Positions 37,701-48,353 of a stretch of 64,000 nt of DNA are shown piece by piece. Location: NCBI GenBank assembly GCA_003864495.1, contig PEDN01001352.1, forward strand, positions 1,116,001 through 1,180,000, read 5' to 3'. The stretch comes from Nemopilema nomurai (taxonomy: Eukaryota > Cnidaria > Scyphozoa > Rhizostomeae > Rhizostomatidae). The notes beneath the pieces were generated by a model. That model worked only from the letters and a program-made list of their open reading frames with translations, was not told the DNA's origin and searched no databases. Every line of letters begins with the position of its first letter. Position 1 is the stretch's first letter. The translations under genes were made by a program, and so were the position numbers.

Positions 37701-38300
37701 TTTAATGAACCTACCACTCTCTCCGATCAAACAGCATGGTTGCATTGAGTTGTGACTTGCTTAACTTTTTCACTGCATCTGTTTCGAAGTATTTAATGAG
37801 ATGAGTCCTTGGAATTGTATCCAACCACAGTTCCCATATATTTCTGATGTTGTGTGAGGAATTCAGCAAAAGCTAAGTAATCTTGTGCGACATGTACATA
37901 TTTACAAAGTTTCAGATAAATTTCGAGTCACCTACAATAACAAAGATCTTATTAAAAACCAGGGGTAGGTTACAAACCCCCGTCATTTTTAGGGTCACCC
38001 AAAAAGGTCATTTTGTGGGTATTTTACTGGGGAATGATATAATGGGAACAGTTGTCAGTCTTGACCTGTGGACTGGTTAATTTGATATCGATTTCGTCTC
38101 TTTTACGGCGAAAAATCGATTGTTATGGTGATTTCATGAGAATATTTGGCCCATATCAGACATTACCCCCTGACCAAAAACGCTCAAATTTTTGAGAGGG
38201 TCCCCCAAGCCCATTTTGTTCAGCACATTTTCTGATCTAGAAAACACCTTCAAAACAAGGTCTAGGAAAATTGGTCACGGATTCCTGGTATTTTACTCTA
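34761..38300 (-). mobile_element. DNA transposon of about 3.5 kb with about 300-bp terminal inverted repeats
   Basis: 34761-35062 and 37957-38300 are inverted copies of each other. Shared landmarks include TAGAGTAAAAT at the outer tips, CCTAGACCTTGTTTTGAAGG, AATGTGCTGAACAAAATGGG, ATTCTCATGAAATCACCATA-type text and ATTCCCCAGTAAAA inside. The left arm lacks about 18 bp near its tip relative to the right arm. Between the arms lies a minus-strand, broken transposase-like gene (35158-37389). Arm divergence and frame breaks show an old, inactive copy. I could not identify a target duplication, so the superfamily is open. Confidence 0.8.
35158..37389 (-). pseudogene. Degenerate transposase-like gene of the long-TIR element
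   Basis: Reading the minus strand from 37389 to 35158, open segments lie in different frames: 37195-37389, 36843-37238, 36237-36818, 35650-36237, 35456-35719 and 35158-35412. They overlap or abut, as expected from a single gene with several frameshifts. One break is plain: IVPF is followed in the +1 frame by LGLFHTQRSF at about 35715. Recognisable pieces are RYHKSYRKKY in the N-terminal part (related families have YHxSCYRxY, so the Cys appears lost), VGDQPVYRLIVQL, LGLFHT, then AGAIAEGSVDRAL and CGKHYKRGIRC, and an acidic tail (DDDDDSVSD). I have seen this D-Q-x-x-Y / LGxFHT / AEGS arrangement in large protein families of coral genomes, without an agreed function. A transposase role is inferred from its place between the inverted repeats. 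Confidence 0.65.
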
Positions 38301-38912
38301 CTTTACTTTGGCCATGTTATGAAGATTGTTTTGCAAGGGTGTCAGTTGTAGGGTGGATTCGCATATCGGAAGGGGAAATCGTCGTTTTTCAGACTGGCCT
38401 GCCACATTGACAGAAAATGATAGGTTTGAACAAAAAAGAATGAAGACAAGTTTTGACGCTGGGGTGGGATGGGCACCTTGGGCTGTTCAATTTGAGTGCA
38501 TGTTCGCATTGGAAATATCATATTTCTTGATCTTCCTGCAAATTTAGCTAGCATACTGAACTTAAAAATCTGTAGACATCCTTAACATGTTCTCGAAGCT
38601 TTGCTGTACACTTCCACCATTACCAGGTGACTCGCCAGGTGGACAACACAACTGGAGAAGAATTCTTATTCTCCGATCCAGATTGACTTCATCAATTTTG
38701 TATTTCGCTATAAACGGATCTATCACAAAAATGAACTTCAAAATCGAAATCTTCATTTTTAAAATAGAACAAACTGAAAATCATGTTGCTTGGAAACTTA
38801 GGTCACCAGTTACTTTGTTTTGAATATTTAGATTTTCTTCAGACCTCACCGCAATTTGCGGCTGCAGTGAAAATGGGTTTATTCAGAGCATGAAGACCCA
38901 AACACTAGGCCC

Positions 38913-39060
38913 CGTATACACGAGACCGGTTTAAAAAAGATCCGTAACAATTTGAGTTGACTTAGGCGTTCATTTTACACGAGACCCGCATAACCGCCCT
39001 AATTTGAGATCACCTACGAAAGCGTACTCATTTGGAGTACCATCTGGTCTCGTGTAGACA
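38913..39060. repeat. Small foldback/MITE element
   Basis: The left end reads CCGTATACACGAGACCGG. The right end in reverse complement reads TGTCTACACGAGACCAGATG. The inverted core (TACACGAGACC) is about 15 bp and the whole element about 150 bp. Its TACACGAGACC ends recall the GTTTACACGAxACC ends of 31126-31370 and may be a distant relative. Confidence 0.55.
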
Positions 39061-39264
39061 CTCGAAACTGGATCTTCATGATTAGTTTGAGCTCATGAGG
39101 TCACTGGCCAATGAGCAGGGGTGGATATAGACGTTCGCACCGTTCGCCCATGCGACAGTCAACTTCTCAACGGATGTTTTGCGTCAGTGTTTTTAGCATT
39201 CCTCATCTCAATTCCTCATTCTCATCGCATCTGAGTATGTTTGCTATGATGGTGTTAGGTCACA

Positions 39265-39420
39265 AACCGAGCACATTGCGTATGGGGTCCCCCAAGGATC
39301 AATACTTGGCCCACTCATGTTCGCCATCTTAATCAATGATCTATAACCTTGCAAGCAATGAATAAATGCATAATCCTGATATAAGCAGACGATGCAGTAA
39401 TTTTCTATTCGGATAAATCA
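39265..39420 (+). pseudogene. Reverse-transcriptase relic of a non-LTR retrotransposon
   Basis: The plus strand encodes EHIAYGVPQGSILGPLMFAI then LINDL followed by a stop, which is the classic RT block (GVPQGSILGPLLF). About 40 bp further on, in another frame, comes ADDAVIFYSDKS (39385-39420), the YADD catalytic block with its Tyr codon damaged. Frame change and stop show decay. The surrounding sequence is too eroded to name the clade. Confidence 0.75.
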
Positions 39421-41684
39421 TTTTTTACAGCTTTTACTCGATCTCTTGTAAACTTTTAAATTTTACTTTAAATTTTTAGTTTCAACAGGACCCTTGCTGA
39501 TAGCAGTATCATCTTTACTGATAAGGTTATCCTGTATAAATATGACATATTATTATCATTATTTTAAAAGGAGAATATATTTTTCTTGGCTTTCCTTCCA
39601 GACTTCGGTCCTTGATTCTCTTTAGATCTGACGCTAGCACCAAGTTCGCAGCAATTCGTACAACTTTTGTTTAAAATCTTTCAGCCAATCATAGCGCTAG
39701 ATTGTGCGAACTTCGGTAAGCAGTATGATTTTTGCAGAGCTTTTTTCATGCTGCAAATACCTTTGAAGCCACTGATCTTCTTGAAAATTATACCACTTTC
39801 GAGAAAGAAGGGCGCTTTCTCTTACAAGGATTATAGTGTTAGAAAGTTAACTTCCTCTTAACAGAAAAGACGGATATCATAAAAGTAAACAAGTTGGTTG
39901 AAACTTAACCACCAAGATTTTTTTGTAAAATAGAGACATTAGCATCTGAGGGGGTGTAACATTTCGACGATGAGAATTGAAACCAATTCAAGAATGGGCA
40001 TGGGCATAAAAACATGGTAATCATGGTAAGTGGAAATTTCAATATTGATCACTATTAAATATAAATTCTTTTAATAATCTAATATAATCTAAATAAAACG
40101 GCAAAAAGGTAAAGAAGGGTAGAGAGCATTAAACATTATATCAATAACCATAACTGGTATGTTGCTTCTAGGACATTCAAAATTGAACGTGACTTGAAAA
40201 AGTATATTTCATTCTTGGGCAGGCGCAGATCTAGCAAAATATTTGACCGGTTTCCTGGTGAGGGTTTTTTGGTCTTTATATGCATGCTTATAAAATATAA
40301 TGATATATTATGCTTACTAAAATATGAACATTATGCTTATTAATTAAGGTTCATTAGTAAAAGTGCTTTTATATGTTACTATATTTGGCATGAATCGGTC
40401 CCTACTAATACTACTTCAGTTTCAATTTCCAGGGATCATTCTGAAAAAAGATTTCTAATCACTCAATGCAAAACACGTCAGATTTTCATTCTCCTTCATA
40501 CTTCATTCTGCTCCATTTGCAACTTATCTTTGTTTTGTTCCGTGCATTAACACTCGATATTGGGTATGCTTTTTAGCCATTGGCTGTTTTGTATAAGGGA
40601 AACATATGAGCACTGGTTTTCACAGGTTTCACAGAAAAGGAAGATACATTTCGAATTAAATTCTAGGTATTAATTCAAGATTGGAAAAGAAACATATCTC
40701 TAAGAGTTTTACCGGTTTTTTAAACCTGTGCAACCGGCCTGGATCCGCGCCTGTCTTATGCATACCCCATGTGAAAGTCTCCCTATTGACTATGGTCTTC
40801 CGCGCACAGTTATTATTTTTCCCAATTTTCTATATCAAGACAACGATATCTAGGCTTACGCGAGACCATGACTAATACAAAATCAGTATTATTAATGGCC
40901 GCTGATTCTGTTCATAAACCGCCCAATCTATAGTATGACTACGGGCATAAACAATTGGCAGGGCAGGGTACTTGCTACGGTGTACGGGGGCAAAACCACA
41001 GAATTCTGTGTTCTGTAATTCACAATTTTATTGTATCAACCTCAGCGGTAAGCCTGTTCCTAACATATCGCAAACTTTGAAACATAGATCAGATATTTTT
41101 CACCAATGGGGAGCATTGTTATTGAATATGGTGTAATTTGCAAGCTGGCCGGACAAGGGGGGCCTTATAGCTTGTGAATAATTTAAAATAAAACCAAACT
41201 ATACCAGTGCACTCTATAACACATTCTAAAGCTTCTAACTTTGTTCTTTACAACAATATCCAATATTTTATCTTAAACTTCCAAAAATTATTAATTATTT
41301 CAATGATGTGACTGATCTAATATTATTTACAACATTAGAATGAATTGCTGCATCTCAAAAACACACAACTACATGCTAATTATCTTCATAAGTGACTAAT
41401 ACAAAATCTGTGATTCAGTTTAGAAAAATCCTACATCTGCTTTTAAGGAGAAATAGTATAAAACAAATAAAGGGCAGGTCAGGAGCATGTTTTAGATTTC
41501 AATATCATGGCTTTCAGTAAAATCCTTTCATTGATGTGTCTCAATCCTTTGAGGAGTTATCAATTCTTTTCCTTTCTGTTCTACTATCTCTATAAAATTG
41601 GTTAACAGTGGATGAAATGTGAGTTGCCTAATAAATACCAAAAAGCCTTGTGCTCCAGCATGAAAGGCAAAGTATGGTACAATA
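39421..41684. other. Intergenic, no gene seen
   Basis: AT-rich sequence with no recognisable coding or repeat structure. The right part should include the 3' UTR of DESI2 (minus strand); a reverse-strand AATAAA is present near 41026. Confidence 0.4.
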
Positions 41685-44600
41685 CTAACTTGTGCTATGT
41701 GAATGAGATTCAGCTATCTTTGCAACAGTTCGTTTTGGTGTGTGAGTTTCTCTGGCTAAAGGTGAAATTTCCTCTGCAAAAAGATAAAAACAGTCTTATC
41801 AGTCTCTAATGACAGAAATTCAAATGTGTCAACTGAAAAGGCATCAAAATTGTTTAGAATTTATATCTTATGCAAGCCAGATTCACACTCAAAGACTTTC
41901 AGACAACAATGACAGAACATTTGGCAGAAAAGAAGCAAATAATATCATAAAAAACTCAACACACCATCAAACCCCATATTGACCCACTCCATGAGATCAA
42001 CATCTGTCATAGAAGGGATTGGTTCTGGTGCAAGCCACTCTTTAGGTATGCATGCACACAAGAGTGGAAACCTTGCTCCAATAGAAGCCAATCTGTTTAC
42101 CCACTTTGGTATCTCCTTACCGCAAAGTACCTTTCAAAACAAAACAACTGCTGTCAGTAGCACAGAGTGAGGAAAGGTGATAGATACAGGCACATTTAAG
42201 AAGTTTTTTGCTGCCCTTCCAGAGGGTTTAGGTAAACAATTAAAACAACAATATCAGCTTATGTTATTTAAAAGCATAGCTTTGTATTTTGCTTGGGCAT
42301 AAATAAAATAGCATAAAGATTTTTTAAAAGGTTGACACATTAATACATTTCTAAGATTGCACAGAAATAGAGGATTCTACTCTAAAAAAAGTTTGTTCAA
42401 CCCTATTCTTGAATTTACAAAGACCTTCCTTACATGAAAAAACATTAACTGTTTAAGTTAAAAAATTAGGAATTGCATTAAATGCAACAAAAAGCCATGC
42501 AGATAATGCAAACAATAAAATAGTAGATGTACATATATGAAAAGTTGGCTTACTTTTGCAAACTCTGAGGTAAAGTGATTGCAATTGCTAAAAGAAAGCA
42601 AACATAATCATTTATTTTATTAAACATTCTATCTTACAGTTAGTAATTTTTCTCTAGCATAATCTTCACTAGAGGTCACAAAATTGAAATTGGATAAAAG
42701 CCATGAACAGTTAAATTTAAAAGTTGGTTCTATGAGGCAAACTTGTGCTAAAATAAAAGTGAATTCCTTTATCTCAACAATTGCCATGCCATTAGACGCT
42801 GGAAATAGATATTGATGAAAATAGTAACAAACCTTACTTTTTAATCAAATGATAAGCTGGTCCTTGAAACTTATTCCCCATGTCCTCTATAATATCGTAT
42901 ATATCATTTTCTGAAAAATCTGTAAAGCCTAATACAATTGTTTCCCTGGAAAAAAAGAGCATGCTCTAAACATTTTTCCACAATATACTTTTCACAACTC
43001 CTAACACCTTAATACTCTTGATTTTGTTGAAAACAAAAGACTTGATAATTAATTACTTTTGATTAACTTATCTTGCGGAGAGCTAGCATGTCAAAGTTGC
43101 TTTTTTATTTTGTTACGGATAAAAAATACTGTTGTTCAAGAATTGTTTCACACTGTGTACAAATTATGTGTGACCAATACAGTGTTGCCATTAAAGGCAT
43201 GAAAAAGTTGCTTTAACAACTGACTTGGTAAGCACTTTTTCATTTAGCTGTTCCTTTCTTATGAACATTAATCAGAAATCAAACTTTCTTAAATCATGAA
43301 GTGTGCATAGCGATTTGTCAAACAACAACAGATTCTTTCAAAAACTGTCAAAACCCCAGTATAAGCCATTCATATTTTCCTCACTTTGCTTATCAAAACA
43401 ATAGGTGTGGCCCTTGTACTGGATGATCAGCTCTGGTTCTCACATCTGAAAACAATTCTTGCTAGTCTTGTAGGTAACAAAAACTTATCTTGTTTTGACA
43501 CAAAGGATTATAAAATGGAAACATTATAAAATGGTATCAAGATGACTATGGTGATGAAGATGATTCTGACTTATACTATCAAGACAAGAAAGTGACATTA
43601 AATCAAACAGAATGGAATGGACTCTTTGGAATATCTGAAGATGAAGCAGAGTTTCATGGACTTTAAAAAAAGTTTTTTATGAAAACGTATTAGACAAAAA
43701 ACACTTTTTTTAAACTTTGAGGCCACTTGGGATGCAGCTTATGTGCAGGGGCCGCTTATACTCTGGTTTTTTACCATAAAGCCCAAGTCAAAACAGAGTC
43801 ATTTGAATAAATAGATAAGCTCATCAATTATCTTCAAGTTGATGATATTATGAGTTAACATTATCTACTTAAGCTTCATTGCATTTTTAACCTGCTTTGG
43901 ATAAATAGAAAAAATTATAAAATAGAAAAAAGGGAGTCACACTGCTTTAGATTAATCATTCACAAAAACAAATGTAAAATGTTGCAAGCTAAGATAAAAT
44001 TGTTAAAGTTGCATTGTGGGTGATTATACTACATGAACACATTGTGAACATATTCTATTTTCAGAGACACTGACTTAGGAACTGGGCTTTGAAAATAAGC
44101 CACTTTTGATAGCATCTTGTCTGTTTTCACTGCATCTTCATAATCATTAACCACCTGAAGGCTAAATCAGTAGAGTGACAATCCTTGAGTGCATACCACA
44201 ATCCTGAATGGCTGCATAGCTGTTCAAATATATATATTTGGCCTTTCTGGTGGGTCTAACATGATTCCCAACAGTGTGTAAAAGTTTTAAATTTTGTATT
44301 CTAAACTAAAGCAGAAACAGTGGCATATTGCATTCCTGTACCAGTGTCCACAATTTGTGAATTTATATTCTTTATGACATTGTTTACAAATGTTGCATAT
44401 TAAATGTTTACTTACTTAAATTGAAATCCCTCTCCAAGCTCTGTAAGATCTCTAGGCATCATGTCAAAAATACCAGTAAATGGAAAAGGATGGCCACCAA
44501 ATGCATACTCTAGAAAAGAAAAGAAGAATTAACTGAGAATAGAGGACACAATAATATGACAAGTACAAACACTACAGAAGCTTCTTGGAAAAACTACATT

Positions 44601-46227
44601 AGCCGGCACACAACTAGTTGAATTTTCTGCAGCTCAATTAATGAATAAAAATGCAGGGTACCATTATGTTATTGCTCCAAAGTGCTTATCATGGAACAGG
44701 AAATCTAAGTGCTAAGCTAGAACAATGGCTTATACCATTGGCAGACCTCTTTGCATGACTTTAATTCCATTCTGAAACTCACCTTTCCCATGGATTTCTA
44801 TGCCCGAGTGGTAAACACCTAATCCAATAGATGATGTATACTCGTTTAGCCAATACTGAAATAGATAAGAGATCACTGGCGAGATGACAGATAACATATA
44901 GCATAGAAAATGATAGGACACAATAGCATCTTTGAACCAAAAAAGAATATCTTTGTATCAAAGCAGTGATTCAAACTATGAGATTGTGTGCCATGGAAAG
45001 GGTTTCATTAACTTTTATGCAAACTATTGCTGTTCTCTTTCTTAATTCATCCTTTGCTTAGACATGACACTATTTAATTCTTCATATTTTTATTGAATTA
45101 TTGGCATTCTTATATGCTTTTATATTTTATAATTTCTATACCCTTTGGTTTTTGATAGTATCACTACATCAATCAGTATCACCTGAAAATATGGAGGTCT
45201 TGTCATGATCACTATATTGAACTTCAACTATACAACAGGTTTGCAAGACAAATTATTTTTGACTGTTTGTAGGTTTACCTTCAATATTGTTTTTAAAAAT
45301 AGTCTTTGGCTACTAAGATCTAATTTTCTGCCACCAAATTTACATAAATTAATAATTCAGAGAGTTTATCCCATAAGCTTGCTGTTTAGCCAATCAGCTT
45401 TACATTGTCTTGAAATAAGGTGTCTCCTATTTTCACTGCAAATGAAGCTAGCAGGTGCTGATGCTTCAACCCAAAATTAAGCATTGTCAATAAATGACTA
45501 CATTTTAACATAAATCATGAAAACCTCCATTTCAATTTAAAAGAGAAATATTATTTGTATATTTGCTATTGGTTATTATTAAATGCATTTCATGTCAAGC
45601 ATGTACATATCAGTTTTTGAGTACCTGCTAATAATTAAGCCCTTAATAGGGCAGGCCAAGAAAATTTTTAGCTTTGTGAAAATATATTAGATACTATTTT
45701 AATGCATAAAGGGCCCAAAAAGAGAGCGGAAGTTTTTGCAAACAAAAAGTAGACTGTTCAGTTCTTAAAACAGAAGAGGATATCTTAAAAAGCTGTTATA
45801 GAAAAAGAGGGGAGTGTTAGTGAATTTGTTTAACTTAGTGCAAAACTTCTTTTCACAAAAGGCCCGTCTTTGTCTGATATCAACAATGATTACATCATCT
45901 TCATCATTAAAATTTATCCAGAAATCTGCAGAACCAGCAATAAACAAAGCAGCAAATTAAGATTTCAAAGGTTCTTTGCTTTCTTTGTTAACAGGTCCCT
46001 TGAAAATTTTCACCTTCAGAATGGAATTTTCTATATGTACAATTCGGGGTTGAAAAAGTGATAATTAATCTTCCCCTCCCGCTAAAATTGCCTTTGCACC
46101 AATAAGCATAATTAAATAATGACATACCGCAAATAAAAAAGGATTTACTAGCTTTTCGACCATAGACATTTGATTAGAAACGCCATACCATGTCATAAAC
46201 ATTGAGCAACACCGCTGTTCTCGTCAT
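41685..46227 (-). CDS. DESI2: Deubiquitinating/deSUMOylating PPPDE peptidase DESI2, 200 aa
   Basis: Seven exons: 46189-46227, 44783-44855, 44416-44509, 42838-42945, 42555-42588, 41965-42130, 41685-41773 (TAG). The 201 codons close in phase. The start ATG at 46227 gives [13 protein letters not shown], followed by [66 protein letters not shown] and [15 protein letters not shown]. Human DESI2 (194 aa) has the same order ([45 protein letters not shown]). The catalytic His (about residue 29, VYHSG) and Cys (about 107, NNCNHF) are present. PPPDE proteins are cysteine isopeptidases; DESI2 has reported deubiquitinase activity on RPS7. The 34-bp exon 5 carries the catalytic Cys. Intron 3 includes a transposon-like coding remnant at 43541-43666. 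The C-terminal 29 residues are not conserved with human. Confidence 0.95.
43541..43666 (+). pseudogene. Coding remnant in DESI2 intron 3, possibly a pogo/jerky-type transposase C terminus
   Basis: Opposite in strand to DESI2, a 41-codon frame reads [17 protein letters not shown], then [20 protein letters not shown] and a stop. The acidic tail ending in EFHGL resembles C termini of pogo/Tigger-type (CENP-B-like) transposases. About 60 bp further on, sequence around GGGCCGCTTATACTCTGG recalls terminal repeats of such elements. No helix-turn-helix or DDE part is seen, so this is only a fragment and the class is tentative. Confidence 0.35.
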
Positions 46228-46733
46228 GGCGATAGGATTGTGTACAGGTTACGAAGTCAAGCCACCACCAGCCAAATGTTTCTCAGGGGCGGACACATTC
46301 ACTGCGATTTACTCTGAAAGATTATACTTCGGATAAAGTTTCTCTTTCCGTAATCCGAACAAATGTGACGATGCTCTTCGATAAGTCGAATTAACTATGC
46401 CCAGTTCAAGCAGGATCTGGAAAACCACAGTGGAAGCTTTGAAAACTATTTTGAATTCGGAATGACCACGAAACCTCTGTTCTGATTCCCCAAATTGCCT
46501 CCTTCGCGAATACGAGGTTGTAAACAAGACGGGGCATCAGGAACGCATGGAAAGCGACCCCATTCTCTTGTCCGTGAAATGCGAGGAAAAATCAAGCAGA
46601 TCAACTCAAGACAGAGGCGCCTACAGGAAGGGAAGGGGCATCAGAAGCAGCTTTCACAATCCCACTCTGGATGTTTCTTTCTTATTCCGTTGTACTCTTC
46701 TGAGATATACATTATCAGCAAAACAAATTGATA
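46228..46733. other. Upstream region of DESI2 with an unassigned plus-strand ORF
   Basis: Contains the DESI2 promoter and 5' UTR. A plus-strand frame at 46495-46731 reads HSLVREMRGKIKQINSRQRR, basic and helix-prone, but I know no family for it and it ends next to the MITE at 46736. It may be part of an unseen divergent gene or chance. Confidence 0.3.
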
Positions 46734-46735
46734 TA

Positions 46736-47205
46736 CACGCTTTTTACGAACCACTTTATATGGATCCTACATGTAGAAGGCCGAAATATTTAAAGAACTT
46801 ATACTACTAAAAACGAAATTCCTAAGGAACTTTTCAATTTCGAAAATTTGATAACTGCAAGCATCAAGAAATAAAAAGCCGGTTCCATTCTTTTGCAGCC
46901 AATACTCGCATATATTGTTTGCTATTTGTGTGTCAAGTGCTTCATTGAGTGGTTTCCGCATATACTGCCTCGCCCCTCTCACTTTAAAATTTATAACTTC
47001 GTTCCTACCTTCTTTGTGTTTTTGCTCCTGAGATTCAAATTTTTATGTTTTTCCTGTTTCTGTACTATTTTTATGGCATTTGATGTGCAATGAAAATTAA
47101 GGAACTTTTAAGGAACTTTTGGTACTAAAATCTGATGATTTGAAGTCTACGAATAAGGAATTTTTGGAACTAGGCCTTGAGGTAGGCTCCTTATAAAAAA
47201 GCGTG
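46736..47205 (-). mobile_element. MITE with CACGC termini and TA duplication, copy B
   Basis: Starts CACGCTTTTTACGAACCACT after TA (46734-46735) and ends CTCCTTATAAAAAAGCGTG before TA (47206-47207). It is the reverse-orientation relative of 30182-30575, about 75 bp longer through an internal stretch near 46985-47095. Shared text includes AGAAGGCCGAAATATTTAAA and AAAAAGCCGGTTCCATTC. No transposase. Confidence 0.75.
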
Positions 47206-47207
47206 TA

Positions 47208-48353
47208 AGCGCGGATATAAGAAAGCGATGTTTCCAAACACTATATAAGTCACTTTATTGTAGCAACAATGTTATGGAGGCAATTCAGCATGTCATCTAA
47301 TTTTCATTAAAAAATTCTTCTTGAATCTAGGCGAGTCCCCTACCCCAGTACCCTCCGTGGCGCCACTACTGCCCTCACACGAGAAAATCCAGGCCGGTCT
47401 GGAATCAGGACCTGTTTACTCGGATTGAAAGGATTCACGTGAGTGGGAGCAAAATTAGCACGCACCTTAGATGTCGCTTGAATAAATGGGTGCAGTAAAA
47501 AACCAAATATATATATATCCATCTGCTCTTTGTTGTCAATACAATAACAAATCTAACGCTAAGAATCAGCTCTACTAAGGAAGTATACAACATAAAACAA
47601 ATGCATTTGTTCTGGTACAATGTAGCGAATACATACATTTACAAACGTGCATCTATAGTTCAAGAAGCAGACACAACCAGCTTAAGCTAAATGTTATAGC
47701 TGAAGCAACCCTAAGAAACATTAACACCAAGCCGTGCATAACTACTTCAAGAAAGCTGTGACGAAAGGGCTAGAATAATGTGTTACAGGAAGGACTTCGA
47801 CATTTGACTGCCTTTTCTAAAAGACCTGCTTTCAGCAGAGCCGATTTGCAACTGCCTGGACCCAAAGTTAATGCCCCCCCCCCCCATAAAAATATGCCAA
47901 AGTAGTTCGTGTCATGCTACTTAATAAATCAAAAGCACTTTGGACAAGCTTAACAAAATTTTGCTTGGGATCCCCTGAAATAAAAAACCTTAGGGGGCCC
48001 CTGGGCCGGGGCTTTGCTGCAATCCAGGTCTTAACTGCAATCCAGGCCTTTGCTGCAATCCAGGCCTTTGCTGAAATCCAGGCCTTAGCTGCATTTAAAT
48101 AGCCCATGAAAACAGGTCTTTCTTAAAATAATCTATTAAGTTCTGAGCTTGTCGTCTTTAAGAGGATCTCAATTTTAAAGTGGAGGTAAATAACACTATT
48201 ACTCAGTTTCCTTTCTTTTGCTTGGGCATTGCTATCTGTTACTTCAACATCATAAAGGATACGTGCAAGTTCTTTCAAAATCAATACCCCCGTCTAAACT
48301 ACAGAATCATGCTTCAACGATGATCACACGGCGATCCTCATTCACGGTGTCTA
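47208..48353. other. Intergenic, 3' side of the ZP gene, with an 18-bp tandem repeat
   Basis: No gene recognised. 48012-48093 holds about 4.5 copies of an 18-bp unit of type CTTTGCTGCAATCCAGGC. As 18 is a multiple of three, the reverse strand reads a chance AKAWIA repeat. A run of ten C at 47877-47886 and a GGCCCC-rich patch near 47993-48010 also occur. Confidence 0.45.

Noticed and set aside
47868..48107. ORF with AKAWIA hexapeptide repeats
   Set aside because: It is produced by an 18-bp tandem repeat read in one frame; no start context or flanking coding sequence.
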